Shown: positions 53,881-63,025 of the stretch, in pieces
How positions within the stretch are numbered: position 1 is the first letter of the stretch
Layout of the letters: each line of letters opens with the position of its first letter
From: Gemmatimonas sp.
GTDB taxonomy: Bacteria; Gemmatimonadota; Gemmatimonadetes; Gemmatimonadales; Gemmatimonadaceae
DNA length: 64,000 bases
NCBI RefSeq assembly: GCF_031426495.1
Contig: NZ_JANPLK010000084.1
Location: 62,001-126,000, forward strand
Direction: 5' to 3'
Translations under genes and position numbers: made by a program
Notes under the pieces: model-generated
Seen by the model: the letters and a program-made list of their open reading frames with translations, nothing else
Databases searched by the model: none
What the model was told of the DNA's origin: nothing

Positions 53881-55674
53881 GTGACCGACGCGACGCGGCA
53901 GGCGTGGCCGCGGTCGCGTTGGCTGTTGCTGGTGGCGGCGATCGGCGTGGCATTGGCGGCGGCGCTGATGCCGCATGCGTGGTACGACGCCTTGCCGCGG
54001 CAGGCGGAGTTGCCGCCGCCACCTATCAGCGGCGTTACGGTGCTGCGCCTCGTGTTGGCGGTGGAGGCCGCGGTGCTGTTGCTGGTGGCGGCGTTCGACT
54101 GGCGATTCGTGCGCATGGCCCCGACGTCGCGACTGGCGGGACATCTGCAGCGCGAGGAATCGGGCGACCTCACGCCGCGCGCGGCCGCCGTCGGTCTCAC
54201 GATCATCACGCTGGTGGCGCTGGCGCTGCGGGTGTATCACCTCGACCGCGATCTTTGGCTCGACGAGATCTCGCCGATCCTCGACTACGCGTCGTTGTCG
54301 GTACCGCAGATCGTCGGCAGCTACCTGCGGTCGAACAATCACCTGTTGAACACGCTGCTGCTGAAGGGGATGATCGCGCTCTTCGGCGAGCAGGCGTGGT
54401 CGGTGCGCTTGCCGGCCGTCGCGTTCGGCGTGGCCGGTGTGCCGGCGCTGTACTGGTGCGCACGGCTGGCGCTTTCGCGACGCGCGTCGCTGGGCGCAGC
54501 GCTGCTGCTGGCGGTGTCGTACCACCATCTGTTCTTCTCGCAGAACGCCCGCGGGTACACCGCCTACCTCTGCCTGGCGCTGCTCAGCACGCGAGCCCTC
54601 GTGAACGGACTGCGTGACGATCGCGGGCGCGACTGGCTGCTGTACGTGATGGCCACCGTGCTGGGCGTCGCTGCGCTGCTGAATACGGCGTTCGTGCTGG
54701 CCGCCCAGGGGTTTGCGGCGCTGGCCGCCGTGTGGCGCGTGCATCGGGCGGGCGGCGCGGCGATGCCGCTGCTGCGCCGCGTGCTTGTGGTATTGGCGAT
54801 TGCCGGATTTCTGAGCGCCGAACTGTATGCGGTCGCGATGCCCGAAGTGTACGTGGTGATTTCGAACGTCTACAAAACGCAGAGCACCGGCTTCGTGCTC
54901 TTCTCATGGGAGTTCGCGCGCGAAGTGCTGCGCGGTGTGAGTGCCGGGTTCGGTTCGGGCGGCGTCGGCGTCGGCGCGCTGCTGGCGGCGGTGCCATTTC
55001 TGCTGGTGGCGGCGGCCGGCGCGTTCGCCGTGCTTCGGCGCGCGTGGGCGCTGGCGTTGGCCCTCGCCCTGCCGGGCGTGCTCACGCTCGCGTTCCTGCT
55101 GGTGCGCGGACTCACCATCTCGCCGCGTTTCTTTTTGCTGTGGCTACCCCTGGCGGTGCTCACGGCCGTGGTGGCGATCGACGCCGGTGCCGGGTGGATC
55201 TGGCGTGCGCGGCCGAGGCGGGCCGTGCTGATGGGCACTGGCACCGTGGCAGTCCTCGCCATGTTGTCGGCCGCGTCGCTCGGGCGGTATTATGCGATAC
55301 CGAAGCAGCCGTATCGCGCAGCGCTGGCCTACGTGGAGCGGGCGCGTAAGCCCGATGATCGCGTGGTGGTGGTGTATCTCGCCGAACTGGGCATGCGGTA
55401 CTACGGCGCGCGCGCCGGTGCGCCCCTCGACGAGCGCTACCGCTTTGTGCGCACCGTGCCAGCGCTCGACAGTGCGCTGGCACAGCGCGGTGCAGGACGC
55501 GTGTGGTTGGTCGTCACCTTTGAACGAGCATTGCAGATGGATCTCCCGGAACTGAACGCGCGCGTGCACTCCGGCTGGACGCTGCAACACACGTTCGACG
55601 GTACGGTGGGCGATGGTGGGATCAGCGTGTGGCGCGAACGAGACGCTGCCGCCACATCGGGCACCGCGCCATGA
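53881..55674 (+). CDS. Multi-spanning GT-C/GT39-like glycosyltransferase
   Basis: 597 residues from GTG 53881; about 10-12 hydrophobic helices. The first periplasmic loop DRDLWLDEISPILDYASL carries the acidic DE pair of GT-C enzymes. VGSYLRSNNHLLNTLLLKGM and QNARGYTAYLCLALL follow, like PMT_2/ArnT-type proteins. Such enzymes transfer sugars from polyprenyl-phosphate donors at the outer face of the membrane, which fits the preceding GT2. Acceptor unknown. A 27-bp gap to the next gene. Confidence 0.85.
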   Translation: MTDATRQAWPRSRWLLLVAAIGVALAAALMPHAWYDALPRQAELPPPPISGVTVLRLVLAVEAAVLLLVAAFDWRFVRMAPTSRLAGHLQREESGDLTPRAAAVGLTIITLVALALRVYHLDRDLWLDEISPILDYASLSVPQIVGSYLRSNNHLLNTLLLKGMIALFGEQAWSVRLPAVAFGVAGVPALYWCARLALSRRASLGAALLLAVSYHHLFFSQNARGYTAYLCLALLSTRALVNGLRDDRGRDWLLYVMATVLGVAALLNTAFVLAAQGFAALAAVWRVHRAGGAAMPLLRRVLVVLAIAGFLSAELYAVAMPEVYVVISNVYKTQSTGFVLFSWEFAREVLRGVSAGFGSGGVGVGALLAAVPFLLVAAAGAFAVLRRAWALALALALPGVLTLAFLLVRGLTISPRFFLLWLPLAVLTAVVAIDAGAGWIWRARPRRAVLMGTGTVAVLAMLSAASLGRYYAIPKQPYRAALAYVERARKPDDRVVVVYLAELGMRYYGARAGAPLDERYRFVRTVPALDSALAQRGAGRVWLVVTFERALQMDLPELNARVHSGWTLQHTFDGTVGDGGISVWRERDAAATSGTAP

Positions 55675-55701
55675 CCCAGCAGGCGTCGTGAACGGACGGT
55701 C

Positions 55702-56799
55702 GTGGTGAAAGTCGCGGTCATCGGATTGGGTAACGCGGGGGCCACGCTGCATCTGCCGGCGCTGACGGCCATGCGCGACGTCGACGTCGTGGGCGGGGTG
55801 GATCTCGACGCCACCCGCCGCGACCAGGCGAAGTCGACATTCCGGGTGCCGGTCTTCGCCAGTGTCGAGGAGATGTTCGCCACCGCGCGCCCCGACGTGG
55901 TGTGCATCGGCACGCCGCCGGGCTCACACGCGGCGCTCTGCCTGCAGTCGTTCAGCGCCGGTGCGCATGTGCTGTGCGAGAAGCCGTTCGTGTCCAGCAT
56001 CGCGCAGGCGGACATGGTGTTGGCCGCCGCGCGCGCCGCCGGTCGTCGCGTCGCGCTCAATCACGAGTTCCGTGAGATGCCGGTGTTCAAGGCGGTGCGC
56101 GATGCCGTGAGCAGTGGCGCCACGGGGGGGCTCAACTTCGCGCAGGTGTGGCAACAAATCGATCTGCCGCCGTGGGCCGAGCCCGGCTGGCGCGGCGACA
56201 TGCGGCAGCGCACACTGTACGAAGCCGGCGTGCACCTCGTCGATTTCCTCATGGCGCTGTTCGGGGAGCGTCCGCGCGCGGTGCAGGCGTGGACTTCCAC
56301 CTGCGGCGTGCGCGAGGGTGAGACCGATGCCGTGGCGCTGCTCACCATGGAGTTCAGTCGTGGACGTCTGGCCACGATCACGCAGAACCGCCTGGCGAAA
56401 GGGGAAACGCAGTACTTCGAGGTCCGCGCCGACACCGACCGCGCGTCGTTGCGCGCGTCATTCGGCGGCCGTGCCCGCATTTCCGCCGGTTTGTTTCGCA
56501 GCACGCGCCCGCATATGCGTGTGGAATACGGCATCGCCGGTATCGCCTGGCAGGAAGTGGGCGCCACGCGCTCCATGCTGGCGCGCAATCCGAAGGACCC
56601 CTGCATGGTGGCGACGCGCGATGTATTCGAGCGCTCTCTGGCGGCGTTCCGCGATGGCACCGAGCCACCGGCCAGCGGTGAGCTGGGCCGCGACGTGATG
56701 ACGGTCATCGCCGCGGCGTACCACTCGGCCGCGATCGGGCAGCGGGTCACGATCGACGACGCCTTGATCGCGGAGTTGCGCGATGTGCAGATCGGGTAA
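55702..56799 (+). CDS. Gfo/Idh/MocA-family sugar oxidoreductase (first copy)
   Basis: 365 residues from GTG 55702 (GTG 55705 also possible). N-terminal Rossmann fold KVAVIGLGNAGATLHLPALTAM, EKPFV (catalytic Lys region) at HVLCEKPFVSSIAQAD, and C-terminal alpha/beta domain (LYEAGVHLVDFLMALFGERP) with His in the GxH pattern. Members oxidise or reduce nucleotide sugars or inositols with NAD(P). It lies beside a second member (56806), probably acting in the same pathway. Confidence 0.87.
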   Translation: MVKVAVIGLGNAGATLHLPALTAMRDVDVVGGVDLDATRRDQAKSTFRVPVFASVEEMFATARPDVVCIGTPPGSHAALCLQSFSAGAHVLCEKPFVSSIAQADMVLAAARAAGRRVALNHEFREMPVFKAVRDAVSSGATGGLNFAQVWQQIDLPPWAEPGWRGDMRQRTLYEAGVHLVDFLMALFGERPRAVQAWTSTCGVREGETDAVALLTMEFSRGRLATITQNRLAKGETQYFEVRADTDRASLRASFGGRARISAGLFRSTRPHMRVEYGIAGIAWQEVGATRSMLARNPKDPCMVATRDVFERSLAAFRDGTEPPASGELGRDVMTVIAAAYHSAAIGQRVTIDDALIAELRDVQIG

Positions 56800-56805
56800 G
56801 TCGCG

Positions 56806-57837
56806 ATGAGTCACGCACCGATCGGCGCGTTGATCGTCGGAGCCGGCCTGATGGGTCGTTCTCATGCGCACGCCATCACGGCGAGCGGCGGGGTGGTGGT
56901 GGGGGTGGTCGACCCCGATCCGTCTCGCGCCACCGCGCTCGCTGGCACGGCTGGCCGCGTGCCAGTGTTCGCCGACGTGGCGTCGGCGCTGCAGGCCACG
57001 ACGCCCACGGTGGTGCACGTATGCACGCCGCTGCCCGCGCACCGGGCGGTGATCGAAGCGGCATTTCACGCCGACTGTCATGTGATCGGCGAGAAGCCGC
57101 TCACGGCCACGGCACCCGAAGCCGAGGCGCTCTGTGCGCTCGCCGCCGCCCGCGGCCGTCATCTGGTGCCGGTGCATCAGTTTCCGTTCCAGCAGGGGGT
57201 GCGCGATCTACTGGCGAGGCGCGACGTGCTGGGCACCATCGTACACGTCGAACTCATGATAGCATCAGCGGGCGCCAGCGGCCCGCGCGACGCCGACGAT
57301 GTCGTGGCGGAGATCCTGCCGCACTGTCTGTCCCTGACGCAGGTGCTGTTGCCGACGTCGCACGGCGAGACGTCGCACGGCGAGGGGTCGCTACACGGTT
57401 TGCCGTGGCAGGTCACGCGCGTAAGCCCCGGTGAATGGCGCATCACCGCGCACGCAGATTCCGCATCGATCGCGTACGTGATCTCCATGTCGGCGCGGCC
57501 GACGTGCGCGGAACTGCGGGTGTTCGGCACCAAGGCCTCGGCGGTAGCCGACCTGTTCCACGGCTACTCGGTGATCGATACCGGCGCGGTGACTCGCGCC
57601 TCGAAGGCGGCGCGTCCGTTTCGCGTGGCTGGCCGTTCGATGGTGGCGGCTTCGGCGAATCTGGCGCGGCGCGGACTGCGCGCCGAGTCGACGTATCCCG
57701 GGCTGCAGGCGCTCGTGCATCGGGCGTATCTCGCGTTCGCGGGCCGCGGCGACGTGCCCATTACGCCGCGCACTCTGCTCGACGTAGCCCGTGCGCGCGA
57801 CCGGCTGATCGCGCTCAGCGGCTGGACCACTCCGTGA
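56806..57837 (+). CDS. Gfo/Idh/MocA-family sugar oxidoreductase (second copy)
   Basis: 343 residues from ATG 56806, 6 bp after the first copy. Rossmann motif IGALIVGAGLMGRSHAHAITAS and GEKPLTATAPEAEAL identify the family; VPVHQFPFQQGVRDL replaces the usual NH region. A 15-bp tandem repeat at 57355-57384 encodes a duplicated TSHGE unit. The divergence from the first copy suggests distinct substrates in the same cluster. Confidence 0.85.
   Translation: MSHAPIGALIVGAGLMGRSHAHAITASGGVVVGVVDPDPSRATALAGTAGRVPVFADVASALQATTPTVVHVCTPLPAHRAVIEAAFHADCHVIGEKPLTATAPEAEALCALAAARGRHLVPVHQFPFQQGVRDLLARRDVLGTIVHVELMIASAGASGPRDADDVVAEILPHCLSLTQVLLPTSHGETSHGEGSLHGLPWQVTRVSPGEWRITAHADSASIAYVISMSARPTCAELRVFGTKASAVADLFHGYSVIDTGAVTRASKAARPFRVAGRSMVAASANLARRGLRAESTYPGLQALVHRAYLAFAGRGDVPITPRTLLDVARARDRLIALSGWTTP
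57355..57384 (+). repeat. 15-bp tandem repeat in second oxidoreductase
   Basis: ACGTCGCACGGCGAG at 57355-57369 is repeated exactly at 57370-57384. It encodes Thr-Ser-His-Gly-Glu twice. Confidence 0.9.
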
Positions 57838-57844
57838 GTCATTC

Positions 57845-58783
57845 GTGAACGCGCCGGCGCTGAGCATCGTGCTGGCCGTCTCCCACGACGATGCCCTGCG
57901 CGACGGTTCGCTCGCCGCCGCCCTCAGTGCGATTGCGCAGAGTGTCGCCGGGGTGACCGGCGGCCTCACGCACGAGGTGATCGTGGTGGCCGCGAACGCG
58001 CAGGGGCTTCCCCTGCCGAGTGCGCTTCCGTCGGCGCGCTTCGTCACCGTCGCGCCTGGTGCGCTCACGCCCGTGAACTGGGGCCTCGGCCTGCGCGCCG
58101 CCAGCGGACGCGTGGTGGCCTTCACCACGTCGCAGATGTGCGTGAGCATCACGTGGGCCGGTGCGCTGCTGGAGGCGATCAACGGCGGCGTCGATGCCGG
58201 GGTGATTGGCGCGGGTGGACCGGTCGCGCTGCCAGCCGTCGCGTCGGACGCCGACGCCGCCACGCTGGTCCGCTTCAGTGCGTTCCTGCCCGGACGCTGG
58301 CCCCGCGTGATGTCGGCCCACGATATCCCCGGCGACAATGCCGCCTATCTGCGCGCGCATCTCGTTGAGCATGAGGACCTGCTGCGCGACGGGTTCTGGG
58401 AGGTCGAATTCCATCGGCGGTTCGCCCGCGCGGGCAAGCAACTGCTGATGGTCCCGGCGGCACTGGCCACCGCGCAGGGCGTCGTCGACCTGCGTGCGCT
58501 TCGGGCACACCGCTTCGCGCATGCCGTCTCGTTCGGCGGCAGCCGGGTCGACCGGCATGGTCAATCGGCGATCCGGATCGTGCTGGCCGCGCCGCTCGTG
58601 CCGCTGGTGCTGGCGGCGCGCATCGCCCGCCGGGCACGCGCCGCGGGTGTGGATCATGCTCGGATTCGGCGGGCCCTCCCAGCCGTCGTGCGGCTCACGA
58701 TCGCCTGGGCCGCGGGAGAGGCAGTCGGTGCCTGGCGCGCCGCCGTCGGGCGCGGCAATCAAGTAACGTTCGCGCATGAGTGA
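57845..58783 (+). CDS. GT2-like glycosyltransferase with C-terminal membrane segment (paralogue 1)
   Basis: 312 residues from GTG 57845. Begins LSIVLAVSHDDALRDGSLAAALSAI, a GT-A-like strand with atypical nucleotide site, and ends with hydrophobic LVPLVLAARIARRARAAG and VRLTIAWAAGEAVGAWRAA segments that should attach it to the membrane. The DxD motif is weak or absent, so activity is uncertain. Its layout matches the next gene (58776), indicating duplication. The next start ATG lies 8 bp before its stop. Confidence 0.72.
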   Translation: MNAPALSIVLAVSHDDALRDGSLAAALSAIAQSVAGVTGGLTHEVIVVAANAQGLPLPSALPSARFVTVAPGALTPVNWGLGLRAASGRVVAFTTSQMCVSITWAGALLEAINGGVDAGVIGAGGPVALPAVASDADAATLVRFSAFLPGRWPRVMSAHDIPGDNAAYLRAHLVEHEDLLRDGFWEVEFHRRFARAGKQLLMVPAALATAQGVVDLRALRAHRFAHAVSFGGSRVDRHGQSAIRIVLAAPLVPLVLAARIARRARAAGVDHARIRRALPAVVRLTIAWAAGEAVGAWRAAVGRGNQVTFAHE

Positions 58784-59744
58784 CGTGACGCCGATCGCGC
58801 CTGAGACCGGGAGGGAAGCCGCGCATCACACCGGGAGCTACCGGCCGCCGCCGATGCTGTCAGTGGTTGTGCCGTCGGTCAATGGCTGGTCGGATCTCGT
58901 CGCCTGCTTGTCGGCGCTCGAGCGGGCCGAGTCGCGCACACAGACGCGGCTCGAGGTGCTCGTGCCGGAGCGGTGCGGCAGTGCGGTGCGCACCCACGTG
59001 TCGCAGCGCTTCCCCTCGGTCCGCCTGTTACCGGTGGCCGGTACCACGACAATCCCGCACATGCGCGCCCTGGCGATCGACATGGCCACGGCACCCACGG
59101 TCGCCGTGATCGAGGATCATGTGATCGTGCCGGAGCAGTGGGCGCAGCAGATCGTCGAGGCGTGCCGCGGCGATGTGCGGGTGGTGGGTGGCGCCTTGGT
59201 GAACGCGGCCACGGCCAGCACGGTGGACTGGGCCGCCTTTCTCTGCGAATACAGTCACGTGCTCACGCCGCGCCCCGCTGGCCCCGCCGAGTGGCTGATG
59301 GGTAACAACACGGCCTATGATCGCACCGCGCTGCAGGAGTGCGCGGAGGTCGTGCACGCCGGGCGGTGGGAGCACGTGCTGCACGACGAGCTGCGTCGGC
59401 GCGGCATCGTGCTCTGGAACCGCCCGGACATCGTGGTGGGGCACAAGAAGCATTACACCGTCAGCGAGTACGGTGCACAACGATTCCTGTACGCGCGGGC
59501 GTACGCCGCCGATCGCGTGCGCTCGTCGTCGATGCCGTCTCGGCTCGCGTACGGTGCGGCGGCGATGGCGCTGCCCGTGCTGCTCTACGCCCGCATCACG
59601 TCGCGCGTGTGGCGGAGTGGCGCCCACCGCCGGGAGCTGCTGCAGTCCCTGCCGCTACTCGCGCTGTTCGTGACCGCGTGGGGGCTCGGTGAGGTCACCG
59701 GTGCCTGGTTCGGCGACGGCGGTGCCATGGCGAGGGTGTGCTGA
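58776..59744 (+). CDS. GT2-like glycosyltransferase with C-terminal membrane segment (paralogue 2)
   Basis: 322 residues from ATG 58776, overlapping paralogue 1 by 8 bp. SVVVPSVNGWSDLVACLSALERAESRTQTRLEVLVPERCG is the GT2 start; VAVIEDHVIVPEQWAQQIVEAC has ED replacing DxD; WLMGNNTAYDRTAL and EHVLHDELRRRGI follow as in GT2 acceptor regions. C-terminal LLYARITSRVWRSGAHRRELLQSLPLLALFVTAWGLGEVTGAW mirrors paralogue 1. Its stop overlaps the start of a 37-codon GT2 remnant (TGATG). Confidence 0.78.
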   Translation: MSDVTPIAPETGREAAHHTGSYRPPPMLSVVVPSVNGWSDLVACLSALERAESRTQTRLEVLVPERCGSAVRTHVSQRFPSVRLLPVAGTTTIPHMRALAIDMATAPTVAVIEDHVIVPEQWAQQIVEACRGDVRVVGGALVNAATASTVDWAAFLCEYSHVLTPRPAGPAEWLMGNNTAYDRTALQECAEVVHAGRWEHVLHDELRRRGIVLWNRPDIVVGHKKHYTVSEYGAQRFLYARAYAADRVRSSSMPSRLAYGAAAMALPVLLYARITSRVWRSGAHRRELLQSLPLLALFVTAWGLGEVTGAWFGDGGAMARVC

Positions 59745-59857
59745 TGCCCGGTGTGTCGGTGGTGGTTGCCGCGTGTGGCAGCGAGGCGCTGTTGCCGCAG
59801 TGTCTCGCGCACCTCGACGCCGAGCGTCACCCGCGTGACGTGGCGCGACGCGCATGA
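59744..59857 (+). pseudogene. 37-codon remnant of a third GT2 gene
   Basis: ATG 59744 to TGA 59857 encodes 37 residues starting PGVSVVVAACGSEALLPQC and continuing LAHLDAERHPRD, a typical GT2 N-terminal strand and helix. The rest of the glycosyltransferase is missing. It overlaps the stop of paralogue 2 (TGATG) and the start of the GT4 gene (ATGA), so its translation coupling has been preserved although the body is deleted. A stand-alone role as a coupling leader peptide is also possible. Confidence 0.6.
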
Positions 59858-61044
59858 AGATCGGCATCGACGCCTGCACGTGGGTGAACCGTCGTGGCTA
59901 CGGTCGCTTTACGCGCGGGCTCGTGCAGGCCATGGTGAACGCGTGTCCGCAACACGACTTCACGCTGGTGGTGGATAGCACGATGGCGCGCGATGCGTCC
60001 TTCCCGGCGCGGACCCATCTGCACGTGGTGCAGACCTCCGAACGTCAGGCCACGGCGGCGTCGGCCGATGGCTCCCGTCGGCCAGCCGATCTATTGCGCA
60101 TGGGTCGCGCCATCGGTGCGCTCGACGTGGACGTCTTTCTCTTCCCCACCTCGTTCTCGTACGTGCCCGTGTTCGGGCGGACCCCGGTGGTCACGGTGTT
60201 TCACGATGCCACGGCCGAGATGCATCCGGCGTTGATCTTCCCCCGCGCCCTGCCACGGCTGCTGTGGACGATCAAATCACAGCTCGCCCGCCGGCAGTCG
60301 CGGCGCATCGTGACCGTGTCGGAGAATGCCCGCGCCCAGATCGCCCATGTGTTCGGCATGCCAGTCGGCGAGATCGATGTGGTCAGCGAAGGGGCCGATC
60401 CGATCTTTCAGCCCGACTCCGACTCTGCCGCCGAAGCCACCAACGTGCGCGTGCAATACGGGCTGCCGGCGGAGGGCGCCCTGTTGCTGTACGTGGGCGG
60501 ATTGAGCCCACACAAGAACATCGACGGCCTGTTGCGCGCGGTCGCCGCGCTGCCGCCTTCGCTCTCGCCTTGGCATCTGGCCATCGTCGGGGACGTGGCG
60601 AACGACACATTCCTCACCTGCGCGCACGCGCTGCAGACACAGGCGCGCGCGCCCGGTCTTGCCGGCCACGTCACCTTCACCGGCTTCGTGCCAGACGACC
60701 AGCTCGCTGCACTCTATCGCGCGTCCACCGTGCTGGTGTTGCCGTCGTTCAGCGAGGGGTTCGGGTTGCCGGTGCTCGAGGCCATGGCGTGCGGTGTCCC
60801 GGTGGCGGTGAGCAACCGCTTCTCGCTGCCGGAAATCGTAGGCGATGCCGGTGTGCTCTTCGATCCGGACTCCGCGCCCGACATCACGCAGGCGCTCTCG
60901 CGCGTGCTCGGTGATGCCAACCTGCGCGCCATGATGCGTGCCAAGGGATTGCAGCGCGCGGATGCCTACTCGTGGCGCCGCGGGGCGGAGCGCATGGCGC
61001 AGTTGCTGGAGCGTGTCGTCGCGCCATCGGGAGCGGCCGCATGA
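59854..61044 (+). CDS. GT4-family glycosyltransferase (first)
   Basis: 396 residues from ATG 59854. GT-B fold: MKIGIDACTWVNRRGYGRFTRGLV, EGADPIFQ, LLYVGGLSPHKNIDGLLRAV, FVPDDQLAALYRASTVLVLPSFSEGFGLPVLEAMACGVPV with the E-x7-E motif, NRFSLPEIVGDAGVLFDPD. Uses a nucleotide sugar; donor and acceptor unknown. ATGA overlap with the next gene. Confidence 0.92.
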   Translation: MKIGIDACTWVNRRGYGRFTRGLVQAMVNACPQHDFTLVVDSTMARDASFPARTHLHVVQTSERQATAASADGSRRPADLLRMGRAIGALDVDVFLFPTSFSYVPVFGRTPVVTVFHDATAEMHPALIFPRALPRLLWTIKSQLARRQSRRIVTVSENARAQIAHVFGMPVGEIDVVSEGADPIFQPDSDSAAEATNVRVQYGLPAEGALLLYVGGLSPHKNIDGLLRAVAALPPSLSPWHLAIVGDVANDTFLTCAHALQTQARAPGLAGHVTFTGFVPDDQLAALYRASTVLVLPSFSEGFGLPVLEAMACGVPVAVSNRFSLPEIVGDAGVLFDPDSAPDITQALSRVLGDANLRAMMRAKGLQRADAYSWRRGAERMAQLLERVVAPSGAAA

Positions 61045-62270
61045 CACCGCGTCGCTTCTGCTTCGTCACCACGTTTTATCCGCCGTATCACTTCGGCGGA
61101 GACGGCGTGTTCGTGTACCGGCTGGCCGAGGCGCTGGCGGCGCGCGGGCATCGGGTGGATGTGATTCACTCCATCGACGCGTATCGCGCGAAGGTGGACG
61201 CCGAACCGTCGGTGGCGTTCACTGACCATCCCAACGTACGTCGCATCGGACTGCAGTCGGCGCACCCGCGCTGGTCGGCGCTCCAAGTGCATCAGACGGG
61301 ACGTCCGCTGCCGTACGCGGCACAGCTCGACGCACACTTCGCCGCGAACGCGTACGATGTGATTCACTACCACAACGTGTCGCTCATGGGTGCGCCGTCG
61401 ATCTTGCGTATGGGCACGGCGGTGAAGTTTTACACGACGCACGAGTACTGGCTCGTGTGTCCCACGCACGTGCTGTTCAAGAACGACCGGGAAGCGTGCA
61501 CGTCGCGTGCGTGTCTCAGCTGCACGCTGCGCAGCCATCGCCCACCGCAGTGGTGGCGCGCCACGTCGCAGCTCGCCGACAGTCTGGAGTCGGTTGATGC
61601 GGTCCTTACGCCCAGCCGGTTCGCACGCGACCGGCACGCGAGTGATGGCATCGCCAAGCCGCTCACGCTGCTGCCGCACTTCGTGCCGGTGCCGACGGAT
61701 GCGGAACTGGCGGTGTCGTCGCCGTCGGAGCGGCCGTATTTCCTGTATGTCGGTCGACTCGAGCGACTGAAGGGCGTGCAGGATCTGCTCACGATCTTTT
61801 CGACCTATCGCGACGCCGACCTGCTCATCGTGGGTTCGGGCGAGAGCGAAGCGTCATTGCGCGCCGCTGCACAATCGCTGCCGCACGTGCACTTCCTCGA
61901 CACCGTGCATCCGTCGGCACTCGACAGCTACATCCAGCAGGCGATCGCGCTGCTGGTGCCGTCGTTGTGCTATGAAACCTTCGCGCTGAGCGCGGCCGAG
62001 GCGATGGCCTACGGCACGCCGGTGATTGGGCGGCGTATCGGTGCGGTGCAGGAGCTGCTCGAGATTTCGGGTGGTGGGCTCACGTTCGAGACGCTTGCCG
62101 AGTGCCGCGCCGCCATGGAACGGATGCGGCTCGAGCCCGAGGTCCGCGCCAAGTTCGCCGATGCCGGTCGGGCGTTCGCGCAACGCGAGTGGACCATCGA
62201 GGTGCATCTCGCGCGCTACGAGGCGCTGGTGGAGTCGCAGCTGGAGAAGCGCGCCGCGAGGCGGCCATGA
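61041..62270 (+). CDS. GT4-family glycosyltransferase (second)
   Basis: 409 residues from ATG 61041 (ATGA overlap). PPYHFGGDGVFVYRLAEALAARGHRVDVIH, HYHNVSLMGAPSILRM, a four-Cys patch (CPTHVLFKNDREACTSRACLSC) that may bind zinc as in some capsule GT4 enzymes, FLYVGRLERLKGVQDLL and SLCYETFALSAAEAMAYGTPVIGRR (E-x7-E) are seen. Likely adds a sugar to the lipid-linked glycan of this cluster. Confidence 0.92.
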   Translation: MTPRRFCFVTTFYPPYHFGGDGVFVYRLAEALAARGHRVDVIHSIDAYRAKVDAEPSVAFTDHPNVRRIGLQSAHPRWSALQVHQTGRPLPYAAQLDAHFAANAYDVIHYHNVSLMGAPSILRMGTAVKFYTTHEYWLVCPTHVLFKNDREACTSRACLSCTLRSHRPPQWWRATSQLADSLESVDAVLTPSRFARDRHASDGIAKPLTLLPHFVPVPTDAELAVSSPSERPYFLYVGRLERLKGVQDLLTIFSTYRDADLLIVGSGESEASLRAAAQSLPHVHFLDTVHPSALDSYIQQAIALLVPSLCYETFALSAAEAMAYGTPVIGRRIGAVQELLEISGGGLTFETLAECRAAMERMRLEPEVRAKFADAGRAFAQREWTIEVHLARYEALVESQLEKRAARRP

Positions 62271-63025
62271 CCGGTGCGGCGGTCCCGATTCTCACGTATC
62301 ACTCGTTGGACGACTCGGGGTCGGTGATCTCGACGTCCCCGGGAGTGTTTCGCGCGCAGATGGAGCTGATAGCGCGCCGTGGGTACCGGGTGATCGCGTT
62401 GCGCGAACTACTCGATGCGTGGGACCGCGCCGAGACGGTGGCGCCGAACACCGTGGTGCTCACGTTCGACGACGCCACCGAAAATCTGCTGCCGCACGCG
62501 CTGCCGGTACTTTCGGCGTTGCAGTTCCGCGCGACGATCTTCGCGGTGAGCGGCAAGCTGGGCGGTGTAAACGACTGGCCGGACCAAGCGCCTGGCATTC
62601 CCCGCGTGCCGCTGTTGTCGCGTAGCGGACTGGCCGAGTGTATCGCGGCGGGCTGTGAAATCGGCGCGCACTCGGCCACGCATGCGCGACTCGACACGAT
62701 GTCGCCAGCGGCGTGGTCCGCGGAGGTCGCCGGCTGTCGCGAGGCGTTGGAGTCGACGCTCGGCGCGTCGGTCACGTCGTTCGCGTATCCGTTCGGTCAC
62801 TCGAACGCGGCCCTGCGCGCGATGGTCGCACAACACTACCGCGCGGCGGTCGGTACGCAGTTACGGGTGGCCGCGCCCACCGACGAGCGGTACGAGCTGC
62901 CGCGGGTGGAGATGTACTACTGGCGGAGTCCGTCGGTGTTTCCGCTGTTCGGGCATCGTGCCGGCGACTGGTACTTGCGGGCGCGCGCGGCGGCCCGCGC
63001 GGTGCGTGCCTCGTGGTCCCGGTGA
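62267..63025 (+). CDS. Polysaccharide deacetylase (NodB-like)
   Basis: 252 residues from ATG 62267 (ATGA overlap). NodB motifs: VPILTYHSLDDS, VVLTFDDATENLLPHALPVL (catalytic Asp and metal Asp), HSATHARLDT (metal His pair), SFAYPFGHSN. Removes acetyl groups from a polysaccharide, here probably the product of this cluster. No signal peptide is seen, so a cytoplasmic carrier-linked substrate is possible. It ends at 63025; a GTGA overlap leads into an 18-codon ORF (63022-63075). Confidence 0.88.
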   Translation: MTGAAVPILTYHSLDDSGSVISTSPGVFRAQMELIARRGYRVIALRELLDAWDRAETVAPNTVVLTFDDATENLLPHALPVLSALQFRATIFAVSGKLGGVNDWPDQAPGIPRVPLLSRSGLAECIAAGCEIGAHSATHARLDTMSPAAWSAEVAGCREALESTLGASVTSFAYPFGHSNAALRAMVAQHYRAAVGTQLRVAAPTDERYELPRVEMYYWRSPSVFPLFGHRAGDWYLRARAAARAVRASWSR

